This document shows, piece by piece, positions 27,606 to 37,548 of a stretch of 64,000 nt of DNA; the first letter of the stretch is position 1, and each line of letters begins with the position of its first letter. Below the pieces are notes generated by a model. It saw only the letters and a list, made by a program, of their open reading frames with translations. It did not search any database and was not told where the DNA came from. The stretch is taken from assembly GCA_004213885.1 (NCBI GenBank), contig SGYL01000001.1, positions 62,001 to 126,000 of the forward strand, in the 5' to 3' direction. Source of the stretch: Alphaproteobacteria bacterium (lineage in GTDB: Bacteria > Pseudomonadota > Alphaproteobacteria > Puniceispirillales > Marisalimonadaceae). Made by a program: the position numbers and the translations under genes.

Positions 27606-28622
27606 TTAATTCCATCCTTTAATATTATTTTGAATTAATTTAGATAATAATGAAATACCTTCTTCCCCATCATTTAAGCAATTTATATACTTTAAATCTT
27701 TTCCACCATGCTCTTGAAAAGTTTCCAAAGCTTCATTTTTAATTTCATCAAGTGTTTCCAAACAGTCTGTAACGAAACCAGGAGAAATTATACTAATTTT
27801 TTTTGTGCCATTTTTGGCAAGTTCTATTAAGGTTTCATCAGTATAAGGTTTTAACCACTCTTCAGGGCCAAATCTAGATTGAAAAGAAACAGTAAATTTA
27901 TTATCTGGCCATTTAAGTTTTTCTTTTATTAATCTTCCAGTTTTTTGGCAATGACAATGGTAAGGATCACCTAATAATAAATATCTACGAGGAACACCAT
28001 GAAAAGAAACCATAAGATGTTCAGGTTTTCCTGTTTTTTTAAATGACTTCTTAATTGAATTTACAATATTAGTAATATATTTATTATCATCAAACCAAGG
28101 GGCTATAGTTCTAATGGATGGTTGCCATCTTTTTTTTAATAGCCATTTAAACACTTCATCTTGTACTGATGCCGTGGTACTTGCGGAGTACTGAGGATAA
28201 AGCGGCAAAATCAATAATTTAGAACAACCTTTTTTAAATAGAAGTTCAAGTTTTTCATCTATTGATGGTTTACCATATCTCATCGAATAATCAAATATTA
28301 GTGTATCATTTGATTTAAATTTATCTTGTATTTTTTTTAATTGGCTTTCTGTGATGTATCTAAGTGGTGACCCTTTTTTTTCATCCCAAATTCGTTTATA
28401 AGCTTTACCAGATTTTTGAGGTCTGAAGGCTAAGATAGGTCCATTTAAGATTAACCACCAAAGTGGTTTAAAAACATCTATTACACGTCTATCGCTTAGA
28501 AATTGTTTAAGGTATTTTCTCATTGACCAATAATCAGTGTTTTCAGGTGTACCCAAGTTTATTAAAAGGATACCTATTTTATCAAACTTTGTTTTTATAT
28601 GATCTGAGGGTTTCTGTATCAT
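27606..28622 (-). CDS. hemH: ferrochelatase HemH
   Basis: HemH inserts ferrous iron into protoporphyrin IX, the last step of haem synthesis. The 338-residue sequence has ILLINLGTPEN near residue 18, FLSDRRVID near 42, PLYPQYSASTTAS near 140, the catalytic histidine in MVSFHGVPRRY near 197, and ISPGFVTDCLETLDEI near 278. The HCHCQKTGR segment near 220 is typical of proteobacterial forms. It lies 5 bases downstream of hemA, so the first and last enzymes of haem synthesis form one leftward operon. Confidence 0.96.
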   Translation of the reverse strand: MIQKPSDHIKTKFDKIGILLINLGTPENTDYWSMRKYLKQFLSDRRVIDVFKPLWWLILNGPILAFRPQKSGKAYKRIWDEKKGSPLRYITESQLKKIQDKFKSNDTLIFDYSMRYGKPSIDEKLELLFKKGCSKLLILPLYPQYSASTTASVQDEVFKWLLKKRWQPSIRTIAPWFDDNKYITNIVNSIKKSFKKTGKPEHLMVSFHGVPRRYLLLGDPYHCHCQKTGRLIKEKLKWPDNKFTVSFQSRFGPEEWLKPYTDETLIELAKNGTKKISIISPGFVTDCLETLDEIKNEALETFQEHGGKDLKYINCLNDGEEGISLLSKLIQNNIKGWN

Positions 28623-28627
28623 TTCAT

Positions 28628-29857
28628 TTACACGACATTAATAATGGTTTTTGTGAAATTAAATTTTCTAAATGTTTCTTTTAAACTATCAACTAAATCT
28701 AACATCATCTTTTTATTATGAAATGGTCCTGGTGTAACTCTTAATCTCTCTTCTCCTTTTTTTACAGTTGGGTAGTTAATTGGTTGAATATAATGACCAT
28801 AGTTATCAAGTAAGTGTTTACTTATTTCATTACATAATTCAGCATCTCTAATCATCACTGGGATAATATGGGTTGTATTTTTAAGTATCTCTATATCATG
28901 TTTTAAAAGTTCGTTTTTTAAAAATTTAACGTTTTCTTGCTGTTTGATTCTTAATTCACTGTTAGATTTAAGATATTCAATAGATGCTCTTGCACTTTCA
29001 GCCACTAATGGAGGTAACGAAGTGGTGAAGATAAAGCCACTTGCTGTAGATCTAATAGCATCACAGACAAGATCATCAGATGCTATATAGCCTCCTATTG
29101 TTCCAAAAGCCTTGGCAAGTGTTCCTTGAATAATATCAATGTCATTTTGCAAATTAAATTTTTCTGAAATTCCTGCACCTGTTTTTCCGTACATGCCAAC
29201 TGCATGAACTTCATCAACATAAGTGAAAGCATTATATTTTTTGGATAAATTAACTATACCAGCTAAGTCTCCTATACTTCCATCCATTGAATAAATAGAT
29301 TCAAATATAATTATTTTAGGACGATTAATATCTACTAAAGATAATTTATTTTCTAAGTCAATCATGTCATTATGTTTAAAAATATATTTTTCACATTTAT
29401 TTTTTTTTATTCCAGAAATGATTGATGCATGGTTTTTTTCATCAGAAAATATAATCGAATCCTTAAATATAGTTGTCAATGCACCGATTGTACTTTCATT
29501 TGCTACATATCCAGATGTAAAAACCAACGCTTTTTGTTTACAATGTAAATTAGCTAAATCATCTTCTAATTTAACTATAGGCGAATGTGTTCCAGATATA
29601 TTTCTTGTTCCTCCTGAACCAATTCCATAATTATTTAGACATTCCTTTGCTCTTTTTATGGATAATGTATTTCTACTCATTCCCAGATAATCATTTGAAC
29701 ACCAAATGAGTATATCTTTAAATTTATTTTTATAAGCTTTTTTGGCAAGTGGAAAAGAATCATCTTTCTTAATTTCATTAAAAATTCTATATCTGTTTTC
29801 TTTTTTTATTTTTGTCAATTCATTAGCAAGTAAATTTTTATATAGTTGTTTATTCAT
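28628..29857 (-). CDS. hemA: 5-aminolevulinate synthase
   Basis: ALAS condenses glycine and succinyl-CoA into 5-aminolevulinate, the C4 entry to tetrapyrroles found in alphaproteobacteria and mitochondria. The 409-residue protein has [12 protein letters not shown] near residue 51, [19 protein letters not shown] near 76, [18 protein letters not shown] near 213, the PLP lysine in [14 protein letters not shown] near 245, and the family end TPGPFHN. The short N-terminus lacks any targeting extension. It is the first gene of the hemA-hemH pair and is divergent from dksA. Confidence 0.96.
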   Translation of the reverse strand: MNKQLYKNLLANELTKIKKENRYRIFNEIKKDDSFPLAKKAYKNKFKDILIWCSNDYLGMSRNTLSIKRAKECLNNYGIGSGGTRNISGTHSPIVKLEDDLANLHCKQKALVFTSGYVANESTIGALTTIFKDSIIFSDEKNHASIISGIKKNKCEKYIFKHNDMIDLENKLSLVDINRPKIIIFESIYSMDGSIGDLAGIVNLSKKYNAFTYVDEVHAVGMYGKTGAGISEKFNLQNDIDIIQGTLAKAFGTIGGYIASDDLVCDAIRSTASGFIFTTSLPPLVAESARASIEYLKSNSELRIKQQENVKFLKNELLKHDIEILKNTTHIIPVMIRDAELCNEISKHLLDNYGHYIQPINYPTVKKGEERLRVTPGPFHNKKMMLDLVDSLKETFRKFNFTKTIINVV

Positions 29858-29982
29858 AAAAGTTGTCTTTGTTGATTATTTATTTGGCATCTCTTAGTAT
29901 AATTATTTTTTTTTAAAAAATATGTTGAACTTTCATAGGTTTCATTATAAGCCTACATACAATTTATATAAGGTGTTTTTAA

Positions 29983-30462
29983 ATGAATTCTATAGATAAA
30001 AATAAAATAAATAATGAAACTTCAAATAAGTCTGGCATTCAAGGATCTAGAATTGTATTACCTGAAAATTATGTGCCTACAGACATTGAAGAATATATGA
30101 ATGAAAATCATTTAGAGTTTTTTAGACAAAAACTTTTAATTTGGAAAAAAGAGTTATTAAATGAGGCTTCAGATACTAAAGATGATCTATCTGAAGATGG
30201 ATTGCAGAGACCTGATATTGCTGATAGAGCCCAAGTTGAAAGTAATGCTGCTATTCAATTACGTACAAGAGATAGAGAAAGAAAATTAATCAGTAAAATT
30301 GACTCTGCTTTGAGAAGAATCGATTTAGGTACATACGGTTATTGTGAAGAAACAGATGAGCCTATTGGTATTAAAAGATTAATCGCAAGGCCAATAGCAT
30401 CTTTATGTTTGGATGCTCAAGAAAGGCACGAAAAAATGGAAAGAATACATAAAGACGATTAA
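29983..30462 (+). CDS. dksA: RNA polymerase-binding transcription factor DksA
   Basis: DksA binds the RNA polymerase secondary channel and, with ppGpp, adjusts rRNA and amino-acid gene transcription. The 159-residue product has LPENYVPTDIEEYMN near the start, the coiled-coil with DDLSEDGLQRPDIADRAQVE near residue 66 (including the tip acidic residues), and the globular end GTYGYCEETDEPIGIKRL with ASLCLDAQERHE. Only one cysteine is left at each half of the zinc knuckle, so it is a two-cysteine form. Upstream AAGGTG gives a good ribosome site. It precedes recA. Confidence 0.93.
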   Translation: MNSIDKNKINNETSNKSGIQGSRIVLPENYVPTDIEEYMNENHLEFFRQKLLIWKKELLNEASDTKDDLSEDGLQRPDIADRAQVESNAAIQLRTRDRERKLISKIDSALRRIDLGTYGYCEETDEPIGIKRLIARPIASLCLDAQERHEKMERIHKDD

Positions 30463-30465
30463 AAA

Positions 30466-30480
30466 GAACAAAATGTGAAC
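30466..30480 (+). promoter_or_regulatory. SOS box (LexA site) upstream of recA
   Basis: GAACAAAATGTGAAC is a perfect GAAC-N7-GAAC, the LexA site of alphaproteobacteria (GTTC-N7-GTTC on the other strand). It ends 5 bases before the -35 element, so bound LexA would block polymerase. The site is seen directly; LexA itself is not in the window. Confidence 0.88.
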
Positions 30481-30485
30481 ATTTG

Positions 30486-30514
30486 TTGACATAAGAACAA
30501 AACATGAATATTAT
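30486..30514 (+). promoter_or_regulatory. recA promoter with a second, imperfect SOS box
   Basis: TTGACA (30486-30491) and TATTAT (30509-30514) are separated by exactly 17 bases. Between them lies GAACAAAACATGAAT (30495-30509), which fits GAAC-N7-GAAC except for the last base. Two LexA sites, one upstream and one inside the promoter, suggest firm repression. The AGGAG ribosome site follows just before the recA ATG. Confidence 0.8.
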
Positions 30515-30543
30515 ATTCTTATAAATTTTTTAGGAGTATAAAA

Positions 30544-31617
30544 ATGAATGCTGAGGTACTTGACTTTTCCATGGATAATGAGAATAAAAATTTAGCACTA
30601 GAAGGTGCTATTTCACAAATTGAAAAGAACTTTGGTAAAGGTTCTGTAATGAAATTAGGAGAAAATGATCAAAATATTGATATTCAATCAATTTCTACAG
30701 GATCACTTGGGTTAGACATTGCTCTTGGAATAGGCGGTTTTCCAAAAGGTAGGATAATTGAAATTTATGGTCCAGAAAGTTCTGGTAAGACGACTTTAGC
30801 TCTTCATGCTATTGCTGAAGCACAAAAGCAAGGTGGTTCCTGTGCTTTCGTAGATGCAGAACATGCCTTAGATCCCGTTTATGCTAAAAAATTAGGTGTG
30901 AATATTGATGAATTACTTATTTCACAACCAGATGCTGGTGAACAAGCATTAGAGATTGCTGATACATTAGTTAGATCAGGTGCTATATCAGTAATGGTTA
31001 TAGACTCAGTTGCTGCTTTAGTACCACGAGCTGAATTAGAGGGAGACATGGGAGATACACATGTTGGGCTTCAAGCTCGATTAATGAGTCAAGCATTACG
31101 AAAACTTACTTCATCAATATCTAAATCTAATTGTCTAGTTATATTCATAAATCAAATCAGGTTAAAGATTGGAGTTATGTTTGGAAGTCCTGAAACTACG
31201 GCAGGTGGAAATGCTCTAAAATTTTATTCATCTGTAAGACTTGATATAAGAAGAATTGGAGCTATAAAAGATAAGGATGAAATAGTTGGAAATCAAACAA
31301 GAGTCAAAGTTGTTAAAAACAAAGTTGCACCTCCTTTTAGAACTGTAGAATTTGATATTATGTACGGAGAGGGAATTTCAAAACATGGAGAACTTATAGA
31401 TTTAGGTGTTGCAGCAGATATTATTGATAAGGCAGGTGCTTGGTTCTCTTACAATGATCAAAGAATTGGTCAAGGTAAGGAAAATGCAAAAAAGTATTTA
31501 AAAGATAATCCAGATACTGCATTGGAAATAGAAAATAAAATTAGAAGTAATTCTGGATTAGTTGATAATATTATGATGAACCCAGAGGTTTCTGAAGAAA
31601 AAAATACAGAAGAGTAA
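30544..31617 (+). CDS. recA: recombinase RecA
   Basis: RecA forms filaments on single-stranded DNA, drives strand exchange and triggers LexA cleavage. The 357-residue sequence has the Walker [20 protein letters not shown] near residue 78, [18 protein letters not shown] near 103, [20 protein letters not shown] near 154, loop L2 in [23 protein letters not shown] near 202, and an acidic C-terminal tail. Full length. Its promoter carries two SOS boxes. alaS follows, a common alphaproteobacterial order. Confidence 0.98.
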   Translation: MNAEVLDFSMDNENKNLALEGAISQIEKNFGKGSVMKLGENDQNIDIQSISTGSLGLDIALGIGGFPKGRIIEIYGPESSGKTTLALHAIAEAQKQGGSCAFVDAEHALDPVYAKKLGVNIDELLISQPDAGEQALEIADTLVRSGAISVMVIDSVAALVPRAELEGDMGDTHVGLQARLMSQALRKLTSSISKSNCLVIFINQIRLKIGVMFGSPETTAGGNALKFYSSVRLDIRRIGAIKDKDEIVGNQTRVKVVKNKVAPPFRTVEFDIMYGEGISKHGELIDLGVAADIIDKAGAWFSYNDQRIGQGKENAKKYLKDNPDTALEIENKIRSNSGLVDNIMMNPEVSEEKNTEE

Positions 31618-31685
31618 TTTTTTATTATTTAAACTTGCTTTAATATTAACAAAATAATTAAATATATTTTTTAATTGGTTTTGTT

Positions 31686-34337
31686 ATGAAAAATATGAAT
31701 CTTTCAGAAATAAGAAATACTTTTATAGAGTATTTTAAGAAAAATAATCATAAAGAAATTAAATCTAGTAATTTAGTACCTGATAACGATCCAACTTTAT
31801 TATTTACGAATTCAGGTATGGTCCAATTTAAAAATATTTTCACTGGAGTAGAAAAAAGAGAATATGATAAAGCTGTTACTTCTCAAAAATGTCTAAGAGC
31901 GGGTGGAAAGCATAATGATTTAGAGAATGTAGGACATACAGCACGTCATCACACATTTTTTGAAATGCTAGGAAACTTTTCATTTGGGGATTATTTTAAG
32001 GAAAAAGCAATACATCAATCATGGGATTTACTTACTAAAGTATTTGAAATTCCTAAAAATAAATTATTAGTAACTATATTTCATGAAGATGAAGAAGCTG
32101 AACGTCTATGGAAAAAAATTGGTAATCTTGACGAAAGCAAAATTATTAAAATTAAAACAAGTGATAATTTTTGGAGTATGGGTGATACTGGACCATGTGG
32201 CCCATGCTCAGAAATTTTCTTTGATCATGGTGAAAGTGTTAAAGGCGGCCCACCTGGGTCAAAGGATGAGGATGGAGATAGGTTTATAGAAATTTGGAAT
32301 CTTGTTTTTATGCAATTTGAGCAAATTGATGCTAAGACAAGAGTAAATTTACCAAAACCTAGCATAGATACAGGGATGGGTTTAGAAAGAATATCAGCTT
32401 TACTACAAGGTACACATGATAACTATGAAACAGACTTATTTAAAAATCTAATTAAAGCATCATCCGAAGTCACTAAGTCTAAGGTTACGATAAATAACGC
32501 TGCTTCGCATAGAGTAATAGCAGATCACATTAGATCAAGTGTATTTTTAATCTCTGAAGGAGTACTTCCTAGCAATGATGGAAGAGGTTATGTGCTAAGA
32601 AGAATATTGAGAAGAGCTATTAGACATTCAAATATCTTAGGTTACCAAAAACCATTTATGAATGAATTATCTGATTACCTTGTAGATGAAATGGGTATCG
32701 CATATCCTGAGTTATATGAAAATAAAGATTTTGTTAAAAATATTATTCTGAATGAAGAACTAAAATTTAGAGAAACTTTAGATAGAGGTTTAGAAATATT
32801 AAATAGTGAGATGTTACAAAAAAATAATAAAAAAATATTTTCAGGTAAAAAAGCTTTCGAATTATATGACACATATGGTTTTCCATTAGACTTAACTCAA
32901 GACGTTTTAAAAGGTCATGGATGGAAAGTAGATGAAGAAAACTTTGAAATAGAAATGAAAAAACAAAAAAGTAGAGCAAGAGCAGCATGGACTGGATCAG
33001 GAGATAATGAAATAAGTTCAGAGATAATAAAGATATTAAATGATTACTCATCAACGAAATTTATTGGTTATAAAAATTTAAAATGTGAAGGAAAATGTTT
33101 GAATATCATAAAAAATAATAAAATTTCTAATAGTTTACAAGAATCTGAAAAAGGAGACATAATTTTTGAAACTACTGTATTTTATGCTGAAAGTGGTGGT
33201 CAGAAAGGAGACACTGGTTATATTAATTCTAAAAATGCAAAGATAAAAGTTTTAGATTGTAAAAAAATTAATGTATCAGATAAAATTATGTTTTTGCATA
33301 AAGTAGAAGTAATAAAGGGCTGCATAAATACAGATGATGTATTTAATTTAGAAGTAGATACAGAAAACAGAAAAGAAATTTCTTCCCATCATACCTCTAC
33401 ACATCTTCTTCACGAAGCTCTTAGAGAGGAGTTTGGGACAAATGTTAAACAAAAAGGATCATTAGTTAGCAATGAAAAATTAAGATTTGATTTTAATTTA
33501 AATCATCCAATTCAATCAAATATTTTAAAAAAGATAGAAGATGTTGTTAATCAAAAAATATATCAAAATGACAAAGTAAATACTGAAATTATGGATCAAA
33601 AGTCAGCAATGGAAAAAGGTGCTATAGCTCTTTTTGGTGAAAAATATGGAGATGAAGTTAGAGTTGTTTCTATGGGAAAATCAATAACAAAAAAAAGAAT
33701 GGCGTGGTCAGTTGAATTATGTGGTGGCACTCATTTAAAATCAGTTGGTGAAGCTATCAGATTTAAAATTATTGGGGAAAGTGGAGTAGCATCTGGGGTA
33801 AGGAGAATTGAAGCTGTTACAAGAAAAAGTGCAATGTTGTATTATGAGGATAAAAATGAAATTATTAAAACAATTACATTAAAATTAAATATAAATTCAT
33901 CAAATATAATAACAAAAATTGACCAATTAATAGAAGAAAATACAAAATTAAAAAAAATAAAAAAAGAGGTAAAGTCTGATGAAAATGACTTTCTAGTGAA
34001 CTCAGAGATTATAAATGGTTTTAAATTTTTTTCAGTTGTTAGTGAAGAATTACAACCTAAAGAATTAAGATCTTATGCTGAAAAAATGTTAAAAAAAAAT
34101 AAGTTAGATGTTGTTTGTATAATTTCAACAATTAATGAAAAGGTTTCTTGTGTTGTAAATATAAAAAAAGAAATAACAAATAAATTAAATGCAGTAGAAT
34201 TAGTTAATTTAATTTCTACTAAAGTTGATGGTAAGCCAGGAGGAGGAAGACCAGATATGGCTCAGTCTGGTGGACAAAATGTTAAAGGTGTACAAAACGC
34301 AATCAACCAACTAAAAAAATATTTGATTAATAAATAA
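31686..34337 (+). CDS. alaS: alanyl-tRNA synthetase
   Basis: AlaS charges tRNA-Ala and removes mischarged serine or glycine. The 883-residue protein has the aminoacylation core with TSQKCLRAGGKHNDLENVG near residue 64 and HHTFFEMLGNFSFGDYF near 87, the editing domain zinc site HTSTHLLHEAL near 563 and CGGTHLKSVGEA near 680, and the C-Ala domain ending GGGRPDMAQSGGQ. Length is normal. A second ATG three codons in (31695) gives the more usual MNLSEIR start; no clear ribosome site decides between them. It is followed after 4 bases by an aminotransferase. Confidence 0.97.
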   Translation: MKNMNLSEIRNTFIEYFKKNNHKEIKSSNLVPDNDPTLLFTNSGMVQFKNIFTGVEKREYDKAVTSQKCLRAGGKHNDLENVGHTARHHTFFEMLGNFSFGDYFKEKAIHQSWDLLTKVFEIPKNKLLVTIFHEDEEAERLWKKIGNLDESKIIKIKTSDNFWSMGDTGPCGPCSEIFFDHGESVKGGPPGSKDEDGDRFIEIWNLVFMQFEQIDAKTRVNLPKPSIDTGMGLERISALLQGTHDNYETDLFKNLIKASSEVTKSKVTINNAASHRVIADHIRSSVFLISEGVLPSNDGRGYVLRRILRRAIRHSNILGYQKPFMNELSDYLVDEMGIAYPELYENKDFVKNIILNEELKFRETLDRGLEILNSEMLQKNNKKIFSGKKAFELYDTYGFPLDLTQDVLKGHGWKVDEENFEIEMKKQKSRARAAWTGSGDNEISSEIIKILNDYSSTKFIGYKNLKCEGKCLNIIKNNKISNSLQESEKGDIIFETTVFYAESGGQKGDTGYINSKNAKIKVLDCKKINVSDKIMFLHKVEVIKGCINTDDVFNLEVDTENRKEISSHHTSTHLLHEALREEFGTNVKQKGSLVSNEKLRFDFNLNHPIQSNILKKIEDVVNQKIYQNDKVNTEIMDQKSAMEKGAIALFGEKYGDEVRVVSMGKSITKKRMAWSVELCGGTHLKSVGEAIRFKIIGESGVASGVRRIEAVTRKSAMLYYEDKNEIIKTITLKLNINSSNIITKIDQLIEENTKLKKIKKEVKSDENDFLVNSEIINGFKFFSVVSEELQPKELRSYAEKMLKKNKLDVVCIISTINEKVSCVVNIKKEITNKLNAVELVNLISTKVDGKPGGGRPDMAQSGGQNVKGVQNAINQLKKYLINK

Positions 34338-34341
34338 CATA

Positions 34342-35505
34342 ATGAATTCAATAAATAAAAATATTTTACAAATTAAAGAAACTCCAATTATGGAAATTGC
34401 AAACTATGGTAGAAATTTTACAAAGGAAACTGGAAAAGTAGTTTATCCAGCTTGGTTTGGAGAAGGTAACATTTCAACAGACAAATTAATTTATAATGAA
34501 ACAATTAATGCACTTAAAGCAGGTGAAACTTTTTATACTTATCAGAATGGAATTCCTGAGGTTAGGGAAGAAATATCCAAATATATGAATGATATGTTTG
34601 ATGTTAAAACATCACCTTATCAACATTCTATAGTAAATGGTGGTATGCTTGGCATTAAAATTTGCTGTGAAATAATTCTTGAAAAGGGTGATGAAGTTGT
34701 AATAGTTGGCCCAGTTTGGCCGAATATTAGATCATCTGTAGTTCTAAGAGAAGCTGTAATAAATGAAGTTAGTTTAGATTTTGATCAAACATGGACTTTA
34801 GATCTAAATAAACTTTTAAATGCGATTACTGATAAAACAAAATTAGTTTTTATAAATAGTCCAAATAATCCAACAGGGTGGATGCTTAATTCAAGTGAAC
34901 AACAAATTATTTTAGATCACGTGAGAAAGAAAAATTGTTGGTTATTAGCAGATGAAGTTTATCATAGAATTGTCTACAAAGGTAATGCATCTTCAAGTTT
35001 TTTATCTTTAAGTGAACCAGAAGATAAATTATTAGTTATAAATTCATCTTCTAAAAGTTTTAATATGACAGGATGGAGAGTAGGTTGGATTACACATCCT
35101 GAACATTTAGGTGAGCATATAGCGAAATTGGTTCAGATATCTACAACAGGAGTCCCAGAATTTATACAAAAGGGTTTTATAGAGGCATTAAAAAATCATG
35201 AGTTTTTAGTTGCAGATGTTATGAAGAATCTTCATGTTTCTAGAGATTTTGTTTATAACAAAATGAAACATTGGACTAAATTAAAAATAAATAAACCAGT
35301 TTCAGCTTTTTATTTTTTCTTTAAAGCAAATGATGCTAAAGATTCTATTAGTTTTTGTAAAAATCTTATTAAAAAAACTCAAGTTGGTTTGGCTCCAGGA
35401 GTTGCATTTGGAAAAACTGGAGATAACTTTTTACGTCTTTGTTTTGCTGCAGATGTTAAATTTCTTAAAAATATTTTAAATAGATTAGAAGAAGAGTTTA
35501 ATTAA
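34342..35505 (+). CDS. class I PLP aminotransferase
   Basis: A 387-residue fold-type I aminotransferase. It has TYQNGIPEVREEISKYM near residue 67, NSPNNPTGWMLN near 173, DEVYHRIVYKG near 204, and the PLP lysine in SSSKSFNMTGWRVGWITHP near 233, with the family's carboxylate-binding arginine in FLRLCFA near the C-terminus. It resembles aspartate/aromatic aminotransferases of subgroup I-gamma. The 4-base spacing to alaS hints at co-transcription and perhaps an alanine-related role, but the substrate cannot be read from sequence. Confidence 0.85.
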   Translation: MNSINKNILQIKETPIMEIANYGRNFTKETGKVVYPAWFGEGNISTDKLIYNETINALKAGETFYTYQNGIPEVREEISKYMNDMFDVKTSPYQHSIVNGGMLGIKICCEIILEKGDEVVIVGPVWPNIRSSVVLREAVINEVSLDFDQTWTLDLNKLLNAITDKTKLVFINSPNNPTGWMLNSSEQQIILDHVRKKNCWLLADEVYHRIVYKGNASSSFLSLSEPEDKLLVINSSSKSFNMTGWRVGWITHPEHLGEHIAKLVQISTTGVPEFIQKGFIEALKNHEFLVADVMKNLHVSRDFVYNKMKHWTKLKINKPVSAFYFFFKANDAKDSISFCKNLIKKTQVGLAPGVAFGKTGDNFLRLCFAADVKFLKNILNRLEEEFN

Positions 35506-35506
35506 A

Positions 35507-36877
35507 CTACCAATGAGTAATATTTTCTTTGAGTAATTTATAACCTTCAATAAAACCTGGTCTTGTATCACCATAAATATCATCAAACTTTTTTAAAGTT
35601 ATATCGAACCATTCTGTAAGTTCTTGGTTGTTAGGATTTGCATCCAAATATGCATCTCTTATTAAAACAAAATGAATTCTTGGGTCATAGGGTTGCTTTG
35701 TTCCTCCCATGCTTTCATCTCCATCTAATAGTCGTAGTAACATTGCATCAGCTGAACCAAGTGTTTGTTCATGTATTGGCGGACCATCCATTCTGTGCAT
35801 CACTGAAGTCATGTCTCTTCCATTACCAGTTGTGTAACCTAATTCATTCCATAATGTATTCATTTTTTTATCATGATTAATATGATTTAGAATGATATCA
35901 CCAAATCGTCTTAATGGATCTGATATATCTGCGAGAAGGTCAGTCAGTCTATCTCCGTCTAAGTCAGTTGCTAAAACTACACATTCTTTCTTTTCGATCA
36001 AATCCCACACCAAAAGACCATAATTTGTATCAGATATATGTTGTTCGATTTGTCCAGTCCAATTTTCCATTCCTGATTTAAAATCTTTAGGAAGTAAATT
36101 TATAATTTTATTGATACTCTCTTTATGCTCTTCATATGCATTAACTGCCCATTTTCTACCTATTTTAAATTTTGTACCTTCAAGCAACCAAGTTATAATT
36201 CCCGCATTAATGCCATCTTCCATTGCCTGAGTTGGTTTAAACGCAATTCTACCAAGCTTACCAGTTTCACTAATCATTTTTAAAAAAAGCCTTCCTGCAT
36301 AAGCCATTTGTATTCCAGGTGTATTCATTTCTGAATGAATAATGCCTGTATCTTTGCTAACTTCAAACTTTTGCTTATTTTGAGAATATGGTAGACAAGG
36401 CATACATCTTACAACGGTGATTGGGCCATATGGTCTAACATTACAGTATACACCTGCTTGTGTTCTTAAAGGAGCATTGCCAGACTTTCCCATCACAACT
36501 ACTCTAGATCCATTTTTATCATTGACATAAGCATCACCTGCGGTAGACCATTTTATTGATGTCATAGGCATATTTCCAAACCAACTCAAGGGCTCTAAAT
36601 TTTTGTCATGTCTAATTTGAGACCACATTGGAACTGCGTAAAATGGTAAATTTAAAATATCAATTGCTGCAATTGTACCTAAAAGAGCATAAGCATCAGT
36701 TAATGAATGTGCTATTGGATTAATATTTTTATCAAAGTTTCCACCTTCCCAAACTATAGCATTTGGATATCCTTTTGGTCTTATATCAGATGACTTATAT
36801 AACGAAGATATTAATTTTAAAAGATCATTTCCATCAGCCTCTGTTTTGGCAATATTTAATAAATCAAGCATATTCAT
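35507..36877 (-). CDS. unrecognised 456-aa protein
   Basis: I cannot place this 456-residue protein in a family. It has no signal peptide or clear membrane helix and is rich in Trp, Gly and Asp. Motif-like blocks are NAIVWEGGNF near residue 40, IAHSLTDAYALLGTIAA near 55, MWSQIRHDKNLEPLSWFGN near 83, VVVMGKSGNAPLRTQAGVYCN near 125, VRCMPCLPYS near 157, LATDLDGDRLTDLLADISDPLRRFGD near 304 and MHRMDGPPIHEQTLGSADAMLLRLLDGD near 355. Conserved-looking His, Asp and Cys clusters suggest an enzyme. It is convergent with the aminotransferase (1-base gap) and stands alone. Codon use and AT content look like its neighbours. Confidence 0.75.
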   Translation of the reverse strand: MNMLDLLNIAKTEADGNDLLKLISSLYKSSDIRPKGYPNAIVWEGGNFDKNINPIAHSLTDAYALLGTIAAIDILNLPFYAVPMWSQIRHDKNLEPLSWFGNMPMTSIKWSTAGDAYVNDKNGSRVVVMGKSGNAPLRTQAGVYCNVRPYGPITVVRCMPCLPYSQNKQKFEVSKDTGIIHSEMNTPGIQMAYAGRLFLKMISETGKLGRIAFKPTQAMEDGINAGIITWLLEGTKFKIGRKWAVNAYEEHKESINKIINLLPKDFKSGMENWTGQIEQHISDTNYGLLVWDLIEKKECVVLATDLDGDRLTDLLADISDPLRRFGDIILNHINHDKKMNTLWNELGYTTGNGRDMTSVMHRMDGPPIHEQTLGSADAMLLRLLDGDESMGGTKQPYDPRIHFVLIRDAYLDANPNNQELTEWFDITLKKFDDIYGDTRPGFIEGYKLLKENITHW

Positions 36878-36930
36878 CCCTTACAATTCAAGTAATTATA
36901 AAATAAGGTATAGACTATTAAAAAAAATTT

Positions 36931-37476
36931 TCAAAAACTTTTTAATAAAGTTTTTAATTTATTTAAATCATTTAATTCAATTAAATCTGAATAAAAATTA
37001 TCATTCATAAATTTTTCTTTTTTCATCTTTTCAAGAAGCTTAATTAAGAAATCCCAATAATTTTTGTAGTTAAATATAATTATTTTTTTTTCTTTTATTT
37101 GTTTTAACTGAATAAGTGTTAATACTTCAACGCATTCATCGAGAGTACCAATGCCGCCAGGTAAAATTATAAACAAAGACGCTTTTTTATACATTATTGC
37201 CTTTCGAGATCGCATTGTAGTTGTAAATCTTGTATTGATACCATCCAAAGGTTTTTCAACTCTAGCAAGAAAGTTTGGCATTACACCAAATACTTTAGCT
37301 CCAGATTGCTTGGCAGATTTTGCGCACGCTCCCATGAGTCCAGTACTACCAGCACCATAAATTAGATTGAAATTATTTTCTCCAATTATTTTCCCAATTT
37401 TTTCTGCTAGAGTAATGAAGTCAGATGAAGATCCTGAAGAAGCTCCACAAAATACACAAATATTTTTTTTTACCAT
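36931..37476 (-). CDS. LOG-family (TIGR00730) Rossmann protein, likely nucleotide phosphoribohydrolase
   Basis: The 181-residue protein matches the Lonely Guy/YgdH-like family: CVFCGASSGSSSDF near residue 7, IYGAGSTGLMGACAKSA near 39, the arginine in TTMRSRKAIMYKKA near 86, and the catalytic PGGIGTLDE motif near 105. LOG enzymes cleave nucleoside monophosphates into base and ribose 5-phosphate; they were long annotated as lysine decarboxylases, which is wrong for this motif set. Monocistronic by appearance, divergent from the LysM gene. Confidence 0.85.
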   Translation of the reverse strand: MVKKNICVFCGASSGSSSDFITLAEKIGKIIGENNFNLIYGAGSTGLMGACAKSAKQSGAKVFGVMPNFLARVEKPLDGINTRFTTTMRSRKAIMYKKASLFIILPGGIGTLDECVEVLTLIQLKQIKEKKIIIFNYKNYWDFLIKLLEKMKKEKFMNDNFYSDLIELNDLNKLKTLLKSF

Positions 37477-37548
37477 TTTTTAAGTCTTTGATTTAAATTT
37501 GTAGTGATGTTAAATTATATAATTATTTTATAAAGAAAGATAAATATT

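Noticed and set aside
29925-29951. TTGAAC and TATAAG as dksA promoter
   Set aside because: The spacer is only 15 bases, outside the usual 16-18, and other combinations are equally weak.
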